A stretch of DNA of 64,000 nucleotides from Micromonospora polyrhachis (GTDB taxonomy: Bacteria; Actinomycetota; Actinomycetes; Mycobacteriales; Micromonosporaceae): assembly GCF_014203835.1 (NCBI RefSeq), contig NZ_JACHJW010000001.1, positions 6,832,501-6,896,500 on the forward strand, given 5' to 3'. Below, one piece after another: positions 54,318-63,080 of this stretch (its first letter is position 1; the number at the start of each line of letters is the position of its first letter). The notes beneath the pieces are model-generated. The model had not been told where the DNA came from. It was given only the letters and a program-made list of their open reading frames with translations, and made no database searches. Made by a program: the position numbers and the translations under genes.

Positions 54318-55147
54318 CTCGTCATCCCAGCCGGTGCGCTGGCTACGTCGAGGTGGTACCCGGTACGGCCGGAAAAGGCGGCGGTAACCGCGAACCGGTC
54401 GCCACGTACCAGCGTGTGCCGCCACTCGATCGGCCGACCCCGATGATCCGTCCTCCGGTCGATGGTGAACGCGGCCACTCGCTCGGGGAGGTCCAGTAGC
54501 CGCCGTTCCGCCGGGGTCGGCACCACCGCACGAATCGTCTCCTGGCCACCGGTGGGACGTATCCCGCATCGGGTGGCGAGCTCGTCGTAGAACGCGGTGT
54601 GGGTGAAGTCGGCCTGTAGCAACGGTGCGGCCAGTTGCGCCGGCAGCCAGACCCGGTCCACGGCCAGGGGTTCCTCGTCGGCCAGGCGCAGCCGTTCCAG
54701 GTGTAGCAGCGGGGTGGACTCCTCCAGGCCGAGACGGACGGCGACCACGCCGTCCGCTCGGACGTCGAGAATCCGCACGACGCTGCGCTGGTGCTGCCCG
54801 GCAGCCTCGACGGAGGCAAACAGACTGTAGAGGGCACCCACCGGTTGGATGATCTCCACGGTGCCGGCGAGTCGAGGTGGCCGGCCACGTTCGGCGATCA
54901 CGCTCCCGTCCTCGCGCAGCCGCCGCACCGCCTCACGGACCGTGTGGCGACTCACCGCGTACTCGGTGACCAGCGCGTGTTCCCCCGGAAAGGCGTCGGT
55001 GAACTCACCCGCGTCGAGCCGACGTCGCAGGTCGGCGTGGACCTGCGCCCAGAGGGGAAGGGCGCTGCTCCGGTCGACCGGCGCCGCTCCGGAGTCGAGC
55101 GCACTCCGCGCGGTGACGGAACTTTTCCGCCTTGCTGACATCTCCAT
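54314..55147 (-). CDS. GntR family regulator, HutC/UTRA type
   Basis: A 277-residue regulator. The N-terminal winged helix (LPLWAQVHADLRRRLDAGEF, FPGEHALVTEYAVSRHTVREAVRRL) is followed by a UTRA ligand domain (HTAFYDELATRCGIRPTGGQETI...). ATG at 55147 or 55141 is possible; neither has a strong ribosome site. A palindrome AATGT-ACGG-ACATT lies just upstream at 55157-55170, a probable operator, so it likely controls itself, the permease and the divergent oxidoreductase. The ligand is unknown, perhaps a sulfur compound. Confidence 0.85.
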   Translation of the reverse strand: MEMSARRKSSVTARSALDSGAAPVDRSSALPLWAQVHADLRRRLDAGEFTDAFPGEHALVTEYAVSRHTVREAVRRLREDGSVIAERGRPPRLAGTVEIIQPVGALYSLFASVEAAGQHQRSVVRILDVRADGVVAVRLGLEESTPLLHLERLRLADEEPLAVDRVWLPAQLAAPLLQADFTHTAFYDELATRCGIRPTGGQETIRAVVPTPAERRLLDLPERVAAFTIDRRTDHRGRPIEWRHTLVRGDRFAVTAAFSGRTGYHLDVASAPAGMTR

Positions 55148-55156
55148 CGAGGTCGT

Positions 55157-55170
55157 AATGTACGGACATT
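55157..55170. promoter_or_regulatory. candidate GntR operator
   Basis: AATGT-ACGG-ACATT is a perfect 5-4-5 inverted repeat, 10 bases upstream of the first GntR start and 164 bases upstream of the divergent flavoprotein gene. Its place and symmetry fit a dimeric GntR binding site. Confidence 0.5.
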
Positions 55171-55333
55171 CGAACCGGCCGGCAAGGCGCGGCGCGGAAG
55201 CCCGACCGGGCACCGCGTCGTTTACCTCGATAGGGACCAGGCCACGGCGGACGGATCGGATCGGATCGGCGACCCACACAGGGGTGGGGTCCGCCGCCGG
55301 TCCGACCCATCCCCGGAACATCGGAGGCAGACC

Positions 55334-56539
55334 TTGACCATCCGAGCTTCGCATCACCAGATCCTCATCGTGGGCGGTGGTAGCGCCGGCATCACCGTCG
55401 CGGCCCGACTCCGTCGCGCCGGCGCCCCGGACGTGGGACTGATCGAACCCTCTGACACCCACTACTACCAGCCGCTGTGGACGCTGGTCGGCGGAGGACG
55501 CGCCCCGATCGAGCAGAGCGCCCGGCCGCAGGCATCGGTCCTACCTCGGGGGGTGTCGTGGATCCGGGACGCCGCAGTGGCGGTCGACCCGGACGAGCAC
55601 TCGGTCACCACCGCCGGTGGCAGCGTCATCCACTACGACCAACTCGTCGTCTGCCCCGGAATCCAACTGGACTGGACCCGGATCCCCGGCCTGGCCGAGG
55701 CGGTTGACACCCCCTACGCCTCCAGCAACTACGCCTACCACCTCGCCCCGAAGACCTGGCGACTTATCCAGGGCATGAGATCGGGAACGGCGGTGTTCAC
55801 CATGCCGGCCGGACCGATCAAGTGCGCCGGCGCACCACAGAAAATCGCCTACCTGGCTGCGGACCACTGGCGTCGGCAGGGGGTGCTCGACAACATCCGG
55901 CTCGTACTGGTCCTGCCCACCCCCGGCATGTTCGGGGTGACGGAGTTCGCCGAGGAACTCGAACGAGTGGTCGCCCGGTACGGCATCGAGGTACGCAAGA
56001 ACAGCGAAATGGTACAGGTGGACCCGGACAGCCGACAGGCCGTGATCGTCGATCGTGTCCGGGGCGGAAGGGACGTGATCGACTACGACCTGCTGCACGT
56101 CGTGCCGCCGCAGTCCGCCCCAGACTGGATCAAGACGAGTCCGCTCGCCGACCCGGACAACCCGGGCGGGTATGTCCAGGTCGACAAGCACACCATGCAG
56201 CACGTCCGGTTCCCGGACGTGTTCGCCCTCGGCGACGTCGGCTCCACCCCCAACTCCAAGACCGGGGCGGCCATCCGGAAACAGGCCCCGGTGCTGGTTC
56301 GGAACCTGCACGCGGCTCACCAGGGCCGTCCCCTCCCGGCTGCGTACGACGGGTACGCCTCCTGCCCGCTCACCACCGCCCGGAACAAGATGCTGCTGGC
56401 CGAGTTCGACTACACAATGCGCCCCACGCCGAGCTTCCCGCTCATCGACACCACCCGGGAACGCCGGGACATGTGGCTGCTCAAACGGTACGGACTACCC
56501 GCGCTCTACTGGCATCTGATGTTGGCGGGCCGGGCCTGA
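55334..56539 (+). CDS. sulfide:quinone oxidoreductase-like flavoprotein
   Basis: A 401-residue FAD enzyme. FAD motif ILIVGGGSAGITVAARL, the SQR-type YYQPLWTLVGGG stretch, a Cys in MPAGPIKCAGAPQKI, the FALGDVGSTPNSKTGAA FAD contact and a C-terminal membrane-facing helix YGLPALYWHLML place it in the sulfide:quinone oxidoreductase group. Type II SQRs reduce quinone with sulfide for detoxification. A second redox Cys is not obvious by eye. The start is TTG at 55334 with GGAGG at 55323; no ATG or GTG fits. Divergent from GntR and TauE genes. Confidence 0.82.
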   Translation: MTIRASHHQILIVGGGSAGITVAARLRRAGAPDVGLIEPSDTHYYQPLWTLVGGGRAPIEQSARPQASVLPRGVSWIRDAAVAVDPDEHSVTTAGGSVIHYDQLVVCPGIQLDWTRIPGLAEAVDTPYASSNYAYHLAPKTWRLIQGMRSGTAVFTMPAGPIKCAGAPQKIAYLAADHWRRQGVLDNIRLVLVLPTPGMFGVTEFAEELERVVARYGIEVRKNSEMVQVDPDSRQAVIVDRVRGGRDVIDYDLLHVVPPQSAPDWIKTSPLADPDNPGGYVQVDKHTMQHVRFPDVFALGDVGSTPNSKTGAAIRKQAPVLVRNLHAAHQGRPLPAAYDGYASCPLTTARNKMLLAEFDYTMRPTPSFPLIDTTRERRDMWLLKRYGLPALYWHLMLAGRA

Positions 56540-56612
56540 GTAGCTAGCCGGACCGGGCGGGCCGGGCCTGAGCGACCGAAGATACCCAGGCCGCGATCCG
56601 GAACTGGTCGGC

Positions 56613-57359
56613 TCACTCGACCAGCCGGATCCGCACTCTCCGGTTCTGCCGGCCCTTGCTCTCCACCTTCTGGACCTGGATCCGGCCGACCTGGCCGGTG
56701 GAGGCCACGTGCGTCCCGCCGTCGGCCTGGACGTCCAGGCCGACGATGTCCACGACCCGGATCTCCGGGGTCTGCAACGGGGGAAGCGCATCCTGGGTCC
56801 GTATCAGATCGGGAATGGCCAGCGCCTCCGCCCGGGGCAGCACCCGTACGATGATCTTGCGGTCGGCGACGATCTCCGCGTTGACCGCGTCCTCCAGGGA
56901 CTGTTTGAACCCGGGCGGAACCTCTGGCAGGTTGAAATCCATCCGGGCCTCCCCCGGCAACATGTTGCCACCGGTGACCAGTGCCCCAAAGTCACGGAAC
57001 GCCGCTCCGCAGAGCACGTGGAGCCCGGAGTGGGTACGCATGAGCGTGCTTCGCCGCTCGTCGTCGACGGCACCGCGCACCGTCACCCCGGCCGGCGGCA
57101 CAGGATCGCCGGGGGCCGGAATCAGGTGGAGGTCCTCGCCCTTGCGCGAGTCGACGATCCGGGTCTGCACTCCCTGCCAGAGCAGCACACCGTGGTCCGG
57201 TGGTTGGCCCCCACCGCCTGGGTAGAAGGCCGACTGGTCAAGCACGATCCCGGCGTCCGGATCGGCTGGGTCGGACCAGACGACCACACAGTCCCATTCA
57301 CGGATCGACGGATCCACCCAGTCGAGCCGGCGGGTACGTCCGTGATGTTCGAAACCCAT
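56613..57359 (-). CDS. alanyl-tRNA editing protein, AlaX type
   Basis: A 248-residue stand-alone editing domain. FYPGGGGQPPDHG is typical of AlaRS/AlaX, as are the zinc ligands RTHSGLHVLCG (HxxxH) and DVQADGGTHV. It hydrolyses mischarged Ser- or Gly-tRNA(Ala). ATG at 57359. It is a lone leftward gene between the SQR gene and a long gap; no link to its neighbours is evident. Confidence 0.85.
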   Translation of the reverse strand: MGFEHHGRTRRLDWVDPSIREWDCVVVWSDPADPDAGIVLDQSAFYPGGGGQPPDHGVLLWQGVQTRIVDSRKGEDLHLIPAPGDPVPPAGVTVRGAVDDERRSTLMRTHSGLHVLCGAAFRDFGALVTGGNMLPGEARMDFNLPEVPPGFKQSLEDAVNAEIVADRKIIVRVLPRAEALAIPDLIRTQDALPPLQTPEIRVVDIVGLDVQADGGTHVASTGQVGRIQVQKVESKGRQNRRVRIRLVE

Positions 57360-57925
57360 TGCCGAAGCCTATCGATTTCCACGTGGCAAGCAGCGCGTCC
57401 AGGCGCGTTTCGTGGGCCTGGGACCGGGCTCGGTTCGGAACCAGGCGTCGACTCAGAACGGCACCCGGTGCTGGTGGGCGGCAGTCATCACGGACCCGAC
57501 CCGACGTACGGCGCGAAGCGCCCGGGACACGAGGGAAGGCCGGGTGGGTGGATCGGACCGCTCACTGACGCTGTCAGACGCAGTGTCGGACGGTCGAGAG
57601 CCGGGTCGACCGGCGGTGGACGGGTAACGGGACGGTGGCTGCATCGGGGGTCCTCGGCTCGCGGGGGCACTGGCGGGGACGGTGCCGGGCGCAGCGAACC
57701 TGGTGACGGGTCAGCCGTGCACGGCACCGCGACGACAGAGCCGGTCGTCGACCGAGAGCGCCGTCACCGCGATCAGGCACACCGTGAAGACGTCCCGGAC
57801 CGGGGCGGGAACCGAAGCCATCTGACAAGATGACCACCCGGTCAGGCCGGTTGGCAACCCGATCCCGCACTTCGGTGCGGCCCCGGAGATTCCGGTCGGA
57901 CCCGTCATTCCCCCACCGTCCGCCC
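57360..57925. other. intergenic region, no gene recognised
   Basis: About 565 bases between the AlaX start and the end of the amidinotransferase gene. Open frames here have low-complexity Arg/Pro translations and no ribosome sites. The right half (57830-57925) may carry the end of the amidinotransferase transcript. No RNA gene or repeat was seen. Confidence 0.45.
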
Positions 57926-59104
57926 TCAGTCGAGGTAGTTCTCCGGCCCGCCGTCCCGAACGGTGTCCAGCGTGACGCAGTGGAAGCCGCCGCCGAGGAC
58001 ACGCGCGTGCCGCAGCCGGTGGGGCAGCACGGTAATGCCGTGCCGCTCCAGCAATGCGATCAACTCGGGTTGGTCGGCATCGACGATGGCGTGCTCCGGG
58101 TCGACCATAAGCAGGTTCATGCTGATCCAGGACTCGCTCAGGGGGTACGGCAGGGCGGTCGGCCGGTCCGCAGGAGTGGGACACCACAGCACGTCCCAGC
58201 CGCGTAGGGGCTCGGGCACCTCGTCCGGCCTGATCCGCTCCGGATTGAGCAGCACCAGACCGGGGCGAAGCAGGGCGATCGTGCTGTCGATGTGGGTATA
58301 GCCGTACACGCCGCGTAGCGGATGCACCCGCAGGTCGTCCCGGATCAGCCGCAGGGTCGAGATCAGCCAGCGTAGTCCCAGTTCGTTGCCGCTGCGGGAC
58401 ACCTGGTAGAAGACGTCACGACCGAGCCGCAGGACATTGGCGGCGTCGAAGACCGGCTCGGTCTCCCCGAGGTCGGGCAGACCGTCGGCGTCGACCTCGA
58501 ACAGTTCGTCGCATAGCTGCGGCCGGGGTGCGGCCAGCCAGGACGCTCCCCGGCGTAGATAGTCCTGGAACAGCGGACGCATCCCGAACAGTTCGAAATA
58601 GCGGGCCCGCATCGGGCTGGGGGTCTCGATGATGGTGGAGCCGACGACCAGGGTGAGGTCCCGGGGGCAGTACGACGCCAGGCCCACGCTGCGCCAGTGC
58701 GGAGACGAGAACTCGACCGCGTGGTCGACCGCCGCCGGCTGGTGCACCGTGACACCCAGTCCGCGCAGTGTGGCGATCAATTCGGCCAGGTCCTCGTTCG
58801 TCTCGTCGACCACGTGCTTCGGGAACTGCCCCACCTCTACCGCCTTCAACTCGGGCGCGGTCAGCTTGGGGTAACAGTTCAACCAGGTCGACGGATCGGT
58901 CTGTTCCGGCATGCGGGCATGGGTGGCGTCCCCGACCACGATTTCCCGGAGCGTGGTGAACTCGTCCCACGAGTTGACCGCCGGCCGGTCGGGATCGGCC
59001 GACCTGCGGCCCGCTTCCGCCGGCGTCGGCTGCCCGTCCGGCCCGACCCCACCGGCCGGGGCCTCCGGCCGGGTTGCCACTGCGCCGATCTGACCTGTGC
59101 TCAT
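57926..59104 (-). CDS. amidinotransferase (GATM/StrB1 family)
   Basis: A 392-residue enzyme that would move the amidino group from arginine to an amine. The GATM signatures are VFDAANVLRLGRDVFYQ, GYTHIDSTIALLRPG and the catalytic Cys376 in GGGFHCVTLD. Length and motifs are closer to the natural-product amidinotransferases than to bacterial arginine deiminases. The first 45 residues are Pro/Gly-rich. ATG at 59104 follows GAGGAG. It is the last gene of the leftward ketomemicin-like cluster. In ketomemicin, pheganomycin and resorcinomycin a guanidino group is put on the peptide N-terminus, consistent with this gene. Confidence 0.88.
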   Translation of the reverse strand: MSTGQIGAVATRPEAPAGGVGPDGQPTPAEAGRRSADPDRPAVNSWDEFTTLREIVVGDATHARMPEQTDPSTWLNCYPKLTAPELKAVEVGQFPKHVVDETNEDLAELIATLRGLGVTVHQPAAVDHAVEFSSPHWRSVGLASYCPRDLTLVVGSTIIETPSPMRARYFELFGMRPLFQDYLRRGASWLAAPRPQLCDELFEVDADGLPDLGETEPVFDAANVLRLGRDVFYQVSRSGNELGLRWLISTLRLIRDDLRVHPLRGVYGYTHIDSTIALLRPGLVLLNPERIRPDEVPEPLRGWDVLWCPTPADRPTALPYPLSESWISMNLLMVDPEHAIVDADQPELIALLERHGITVLPHRLRHARVLGGGFHCVTLDTVRDGGPENYLD

Positions 59105-59136
59105 GCCTGTTCTCCTCTTGGTACACGTGACGGATG

Positions 59137-59182
59137 GCACCGAGGTACGCGTGGTGGAGCGCACCTCGGTACGCGTGGTGGA
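59137..59182 (-). repeat. 24-bp direct repeat
   Basis: GCACCGAGGTACGCGTGGTG at 59137 and GCACCTCGGTACGCGTGGTG at 59161 are copies at a 24-base period differing in two bases. They lie between the MaoC stop (59213) and the amidinotransferase start (59104), in the leader of the latter. Confidence 0.75.
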
Positions 59183-59212
59183 TGACATCGATGGTCGGTC
59201 GGACCGCCGGGA

Positions 59213-59743
59213 TCAGTACCCGGTCTTGTCGTCAATGCCGTTGGCCAGAGTCGGCACCAGGAAACTGCGGTCGAAGGTGAGGACCACCTCGCCGGTGGAC
59301 TTGATGCCGGTCGTCCGGCAGGTCACGATGCCGTCACCTGGACGACTGGCGGAGAGGCGCGTGGCCAGGACCTCGCTCTCGGCGTAGAGGGTGTCGCCGG
59401 CGAAGACCGGATTGGTCATCCGGATCCGGTCCCAGCCGAGGTTGGCGATGCCCCGACCACTGGTGCTCCGGGCCGTCATGCCGCCGACGATGCTCAGGGT
59501 GACCAGGCTGGAGACGATCGTCCGCTGCCACGGTGTGTGTTCGCAGAACGCGCCGTCGATGTGCAACGGCGAGTCGTTCATGCTCAGGGTGCTCATCAGG
59601 ACGTTGTCCATCTCCGTAACGGTCCGGCCGGGACGGTGCTCGATCACCATTCCCACCACGAATTCCTCGTAGTAGAAGCCGACCGCCTCCCGGTAGCGGT
59701 TCTCTCCGACACGGCGATATCCGCTCGGGGCCGTACCCTCCAT
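59213..59743 (-). CDS. MaoC-type dehydratase
   Basis: A 176-residue hot-dog-fold hydratase/dehydratase. Conserved features are FVVGMVIEHRPGRTVTEMD, SMNDSPLHIDGAFCEHTPW and FAGDTLYAESEVL. It acts on CoA thioesters. In the pathway proposed for ketomemicin, a benzylmalyl-type CoA intermediate is dehydrated to an unsaturated CoA ester; this enzyme and the CitE-type aldolase are the right pair for that. Start ATG 59743 follows GGGGAAGGAACAG. Two bases of intergenic gap to the AONS gene, about 20 bases, suggest one transcript. Confidence 0.85.
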   Translation of the reverse strand: MEGTAPSGYRRVGENRYREAVGFYYEEFVVGMVIEHRPGRTVTEMDNVLMSTLSMNDSPLHIDGAFCEHTPWQRTIVSSLVTLSIVGGMTARSTSGRGIANLGWDRIRMTNPVFAGDTLYAESEVLATRLSASRPGDGIVTCRTTGIKSTGEVVLTFDRSFLVPTLANGIDDKTGY

Positions 59744-59763
59744 GGCTGTTCCTTCCCCGGCGG

Positions 59764-60999
59764 TCAGTGGTCGGCGGTGAGTTCCTGGACATGTCCGGCG
59801 AACTCGGCGAGTTGCTCCCGCTCGATGTCGGCCCGGATCATGATCCGGATGCCCGCTTCGCCCTTCGGCACGATCGGGAAGAAGACCGCCGAACTGTAGA
59901 AACCACGCCGGTAGAGTTCGGCCGAGAGCTGGACGGCCCGCTCGGACTCCCCGACGGTGATCCGGCGCACCGGCAGCCCGTTGCCCGCGAACGAGGTCGG
60001 CAACAACTGGTCGAAGTAGTCGACGTTGCTCTGCAGTCGGCGTTGCAGCTCACCGAGTTCCGGGGACCGGTGAATGGCGGCGCTGGCCAGGGAGGCACCC
60101 ACCAGCGGTACCGCCATGTTCTGCGACCACCCCACCGGGCCGGCGTGTCGGGCCAGGAACCGGTGCATCTCGGCCGACCCGAGCATCGCGATGCCGCCCC
60201 CCGTGCCGAACCCCTTACCCAGGCTGCTGACGATCACGGTGAGCGGGTTCATGGTGAGCCGGGATCGGACGAACCCCTCGCCCCGCTCGCCGATGATCGA
60301 CAACGAGTGCGAGTCGTCGATGTAGAGCATCAGCCCGTACCGGTCCTGTAGCTCCAGCAGACCGTCCAGCGCCGCCGCACCCCCCATCGAGTAGGCACCG
60401 TCGGCGACGTAGGCGACCCGGGGGTACTTGCGGCAGACGTCCTCAAGGTAGTTGAGATCGTTGTGGTCACAGGTGAGGACGGTGGTCTCGTCCGCGCAGA
60501 TGGGCTTGACGTACGACATACAGAAGTGGCAGAACCGGTCGAAGACCATCACCCGGGGCCCGCCCCCGTCGAGGTGGCCCGAGGCGATCAGCGGCAGGAT
60601 GCCCGCCGTCAGCGCGCTGCACGACGCCCCCGGCAGGATGTGCGCGCCGAACAGCTCGCCGAGTTCCTCCTCCAGCCGAGCCAGCAGGTTGTGCCGGATC
60701 CGGGTGGTGGAGACCACCAACCAGGTGGTCCCGGCCTCGCGCAACGCGTCCATCGCGCCCTCGATGACGGCGGGGTGGTAGTTGAGGCCGAGATAGGCGC
60801 AGGAGCACATGTTGACGAACTCGTGCCCGGTCTCCCGTACGACGAGCCGGTTGTTGGACTCGGCGTCGACGTGGATGCCGATCAGCCCATGGTCGGCGGC
60901 GGCCTGCCACACCGGGTCCGCGGTGCGGATCATCTTCTCGCCGTTGCGATACCGGCGGGGACCTACGATGCTCTGTGGGACATCCGTGTTGGTGGTCAT
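59764..60999 (-). CDS. PLP-dependent alpha-oxoamine synthase (AONS/KBL family)
   Basis: A 411-residue fold-type I PLP enzyme. Features: SCAYLGLNYHPAV, GHLDGG, YIDDSHSLSIIGERGEG and the PLP Lys262 in SSLGKGFGTGGG. The family joins an amino acid to an acyl-CoA with loss of CO2. In a ketomemicin-type pathway it would join glycine to a benzylsuccinyl-type CoA and create the carbonylmethylene pseudodipeptide core. ATG at 60999 follows GGAG. The frame stays open through upstream tandem repeats to 61137, but those codons (TAYPPTTAAV repeats) are not expected to be translated. Confidence 0.88.
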   Translation of the reverse strand: MTTNTDVPQSIVGPRRYRNGEKMIRTADPVWQAAADHGLIGIHVDAESNNRLVVRETGHEFVNMCSCAYLGLNYHPAVIEGAMDALREAGTTWLVVSTTRIRHNLLARLEEELGELFGAHILPGASCSALTAGILPLIASGHLDGGGPRVMVFDRFCHFCMSYVKPICADETTVLTCDHNDLNYLEDVCRKYPRVAYVADGAYSMGGAAALDGLLELQDRYGLMLYIDDSHSLSIIGERGEGFVRSRLTMNPLTVIVSSLGKGFGTGGGIAMLGSAEMHRFLARHAGPVGWSQNMAVPLVGASLASAAIHRSPELGELQRRLQSNVDYFDQLLPTSFAGNGLPVRRITVGESERAVQLSAELYRRGFYSSAVFFPIVPKGEAGIRIMIRADIEREQLAEFAGHVQELTADH

Positions 61000-61040
61000 C
61001 GGCTCTCCTGGGCGATGGTCGGGTACCGGTCCGGCACCAT

Positions 61041-61140
61041 CGGTCACGGCTGCGGTCGTTGGCGGGTAGGCAGTCACGGCTGCGGTCGTTGGTGGGTAGG
61101 CGGTCACGGCTGCGGTCGTTGGCGGGTAGGCGGTCACGGT
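61041..61140 (-). repeat. 30-bp tandem repeat, 3.3 copies
   Basis: Three copies of a 30-base unit starting CGGTCACGGCTGCGGTCGTT at 61041, 61071 and 61101, with a partial fourth at 61131-61140. Copies differ by one to two bases. The array lies in the leader of the alpha-oxoamine synthase gene, after the stop of the aldolase gene. The unit may form protein sites or affect message folding. Confidence 0.9.
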
Positions 61141-61147
61141 GGGTGGG

Positions 61148-61993
61148 TCAGCGCGACGAGCCGAACTCGTCGAGCAGACGGCGGGAGGCCTCGAAGAACG
61201 GCTTGCCGACCATCGAGCCGTCGACCACGGTTATCCCCTGCCCGTGTTCCTGGGCTGCAGAGACGACCCGACGGGCACGGTCCAACAGCTCGGCGTCGGG
61301 CGAGAAAGTCTCGTTGATCACGGTCACCTGGTGGGGGTTCAACGCCACCTTCCCGCTGAAGCCCAACTCCCGCGCCAGGGTGGCCTCGTACTGGACCTGG
61401 GCCGCGTCGGCCAACTCGAACGTCGGCGAGTCGATCGCCTCGATGCCGGCGGCCCGGGCGGCATTCACGATCCGGGCACGCGCGTGCGCCATCGGCGCCC
61501 AGGACATGCCCGAGCCCAGCGCGAAGGAGTAGTCCGCCGCGCCGAAGATCAGGGCCCGTAGTCGGCGCGAGGTGGTCGCGATCTGTGTGACGTTCTCCAG
61601 CCCACGCGGGGTCTCGATCACCGCGAAGAGCTCCACGTCGGGGCAGTCCGGCCTCAGCAACTGCTCGACTATCTCGATGTCCCGAGGTGCCTCCACCTTC
61701 GGCACCAACACGATGGCGGGCTTGACCGGATAGCCGTGCAACGCCAGCAGATCGCGCAACCCGTCCGGCTCGGTGACCCCGTTGACGCGTACGGCGCATC
61801 GGACGCTCGCCGCCGACGGCGCGGAGAAGAAGGACTCGGCCTTGATGCGTGCCTCCTCCTTCTGCGGCGGTGGCACGGAATCCTCCAGGTCGACCAGGCA
61901 GATGTCGGCACCGGCCTGATGGCACTTGGCGTACCGCTCGACCGAGGTCGCGGGAGTGCACAGCACGGATCGGCAGTACCGGGTGTACTTCAT
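61148..61993 (-). CDS. HpcH/HpaI- or CitE-type CoA-ester lyase/aldolase
   Basis: A 281-residue aldolase of the citrate lyase beta-subunit-like group: RSVLCTPATSVERYAKC, GADICLVDLEDSVPP, VLVPKVEAP, FAVIETPRGLENV (Mg-binding Glu) and LIFGAADYSFALG (Asp). Such enzymes make or break C-C bonds next to CoA esters. In ketomemicin biosynthesis an enzyme of this group joins phenylpyruvate to malonyl-CoA. ATG at 61993 follows GGAGATCCC; upstream codons to 62071 are not protein-like. Confidence 0.87.
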   Translation of the reverse strand: MKYTRYCRSVLCTPATSVERYAKCHQAGADICLVDLEDSVPPPQKEEARIKAESFFSAPSAASVRCAVRVNGVTEPDGLRDLLALHGYPVKPAIVLVPKVEAPRDIEIVEQLLRPDCPDVELFAVIETPRGLENVTQIATTSRRLRALIFGAADYSFALGSGMSWAPMAHARARIVNAARAAGIEAIDSPTFELADAAQVQYEATLARELGFSGKVALNPHQVTVINETFSPDAELLDRARRVVSAAQEHGQGITVVDGSMVGKPFFEASRRLLDEFGSSR

Positions 61994-62071
61994 GGGATCT
62001 CCGGTTCGATGACGGCGCTGATACGGCACGTTCGGTGATGCGATCGGAGCTGTGGTCGGCCGGCGCGGCAC

Positions 62072-63046
62072 TCAGGAGAGCAGGCCCACCTCCCGATTCA
62101 CGTCGATGAGGACCTTGCCGCTCGTGTCCCGGGCGGCCATCGCGGCATGTGCGGCACCGACCTCGTCGAGCGCGACGATCCGGTCGATTCGGGCAACCAG
62201 TTCGCGCCGGCCGGCGAGGGCGAAGAGCTGGTCGGTGATCGTGCGGAGTAGCCTCCGGTCGGCCACGACGTGCCGCATCCAGAAGCCGACACAACCGACC
62301 GACAACTCCGCCAGGTGCTCCGTCGACACCTCGTCGGGTTCGTCCCGCCAGCCGATGCAGACCAGCCGTCCAAACGGCCTCAGTCCACGCATCGCCGATC
62401 GCAGCACCGCGCCTCCGACCGAGTCGACGAACAGGTCGACGCCGCCGCCGGTGGCCTCCCGCAGCCGCTCGGCGAGCTGCGGGTCGGCCGGGTCCAACGC
62501 CACGTCGGCACCGAGCGTCTGGACGAGTTTCCGCTTCTCCGGCGTGGAGGCGAGGCCGACGACCGTACCGGCGCCCAGTGACCGGGCCAGTTGGATCGTC
62601 AGGTGTCCCACCCCGCCGGCAGCCGCCGACACGGCGACGCTCTCCCCACGCTGGAGCCGCCCGGCGAGGACCAGGGCCCCGTACCCGGTGGCCCCCTGCT
62701 CCAGCAACGCGGCGGCCTGCTGATCGTCCACCTCGTCCGGAAGCTCCACGGTGTGGGCGTCGGTGGCGGCGACGACCTGGGCGTACCCGCCGCCCTGACG
62801 TAACAGGACCGCCACCCGGTGGCCGTCGAACCGGCGGCGACCCACCGCGTCCACTCCGAGCACCGCGGGTAGTGAGTGCGGGTGGTGCCCGCTGCGTAGG
62901 TCCAGGTCCTCGTAGTTGACGCCGGCAAACACCACGTCGACCAGGCTCTCTCCGGGGCCGGCGACGGCCTCGGGTACGTCCTCGACCCGGAACACCTCCG
63001 GTCCACCGGTACGACGTACCACGGCCGCACGCATCCGCCCGCTCAC
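62072..63046 (-). CDS. MDR-family quinone/enoyl reductase
   Basis: A 324-residue medium-chain dehydrogenase/reductase of the zinc-free quinone oxidoreductase type: VFAGVNYEDLDLRSGHHP, LLEQGATGYGALVLA and the NADPH motif SAAAGGVGHLTIQLA. In the cluster it is the natural enzyme to reduce the unsaturated CoA ester made by the MaoC dehydratase. GTG at 63046 is chosen because GGGAGGA precedes it; an internal ATG at 63034 is less well placed. Leftward, about 35 bases from the ATP-grasp gene. Confidence 0.85.
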   Translation of the reverse strand: MSGRMRAAVVRRTGGPEVFRVEDVPEAVAGPGESLVDVVFAGVNYEDLDLRSGHHPHSLPAVLGVDAVGRRRFDGHRVAVLLRQGGGYAQVVAATDAHTVELPDEVDDQQAAALLEQGATGYGALVLAGRLQRGESVAVSAAAGGVGHLTIQLARSLGAGTVVGLASTPEKRKLVQTLGADVALDPADPQLAERLREATGGGVDLFVDSVGGAVLRSAMRGLRPFGRLVCIGWRDEPDEVSTEHLAELSVGCVGFWMRHVVADRRLLRTITDQLFALAGRRELVARIDRIVALDEVGAAHAAMAARDTSGKVLIDVNREVGLLS

Positions 63047-63080
63047 CGTGTCCTCCCGCCCATGGGCACCACGAACCTGG

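Noticed and set aside
61041-61140. CRISPR array
   Set aside because: The 30-base units are directly joined with no spacers and no cas genes are present; it is a simple tandem repeat.
57926-61993. Saxitoxin-like cluster (amidinotransferase plus alpha-oxoamine synthase)
   Set aside because: The aldolase, MaoC and PGM1-type ligase fit ketomemicin-type biosynthesis better; no sxtA-like ACP or sulfotransferase genes are seen.
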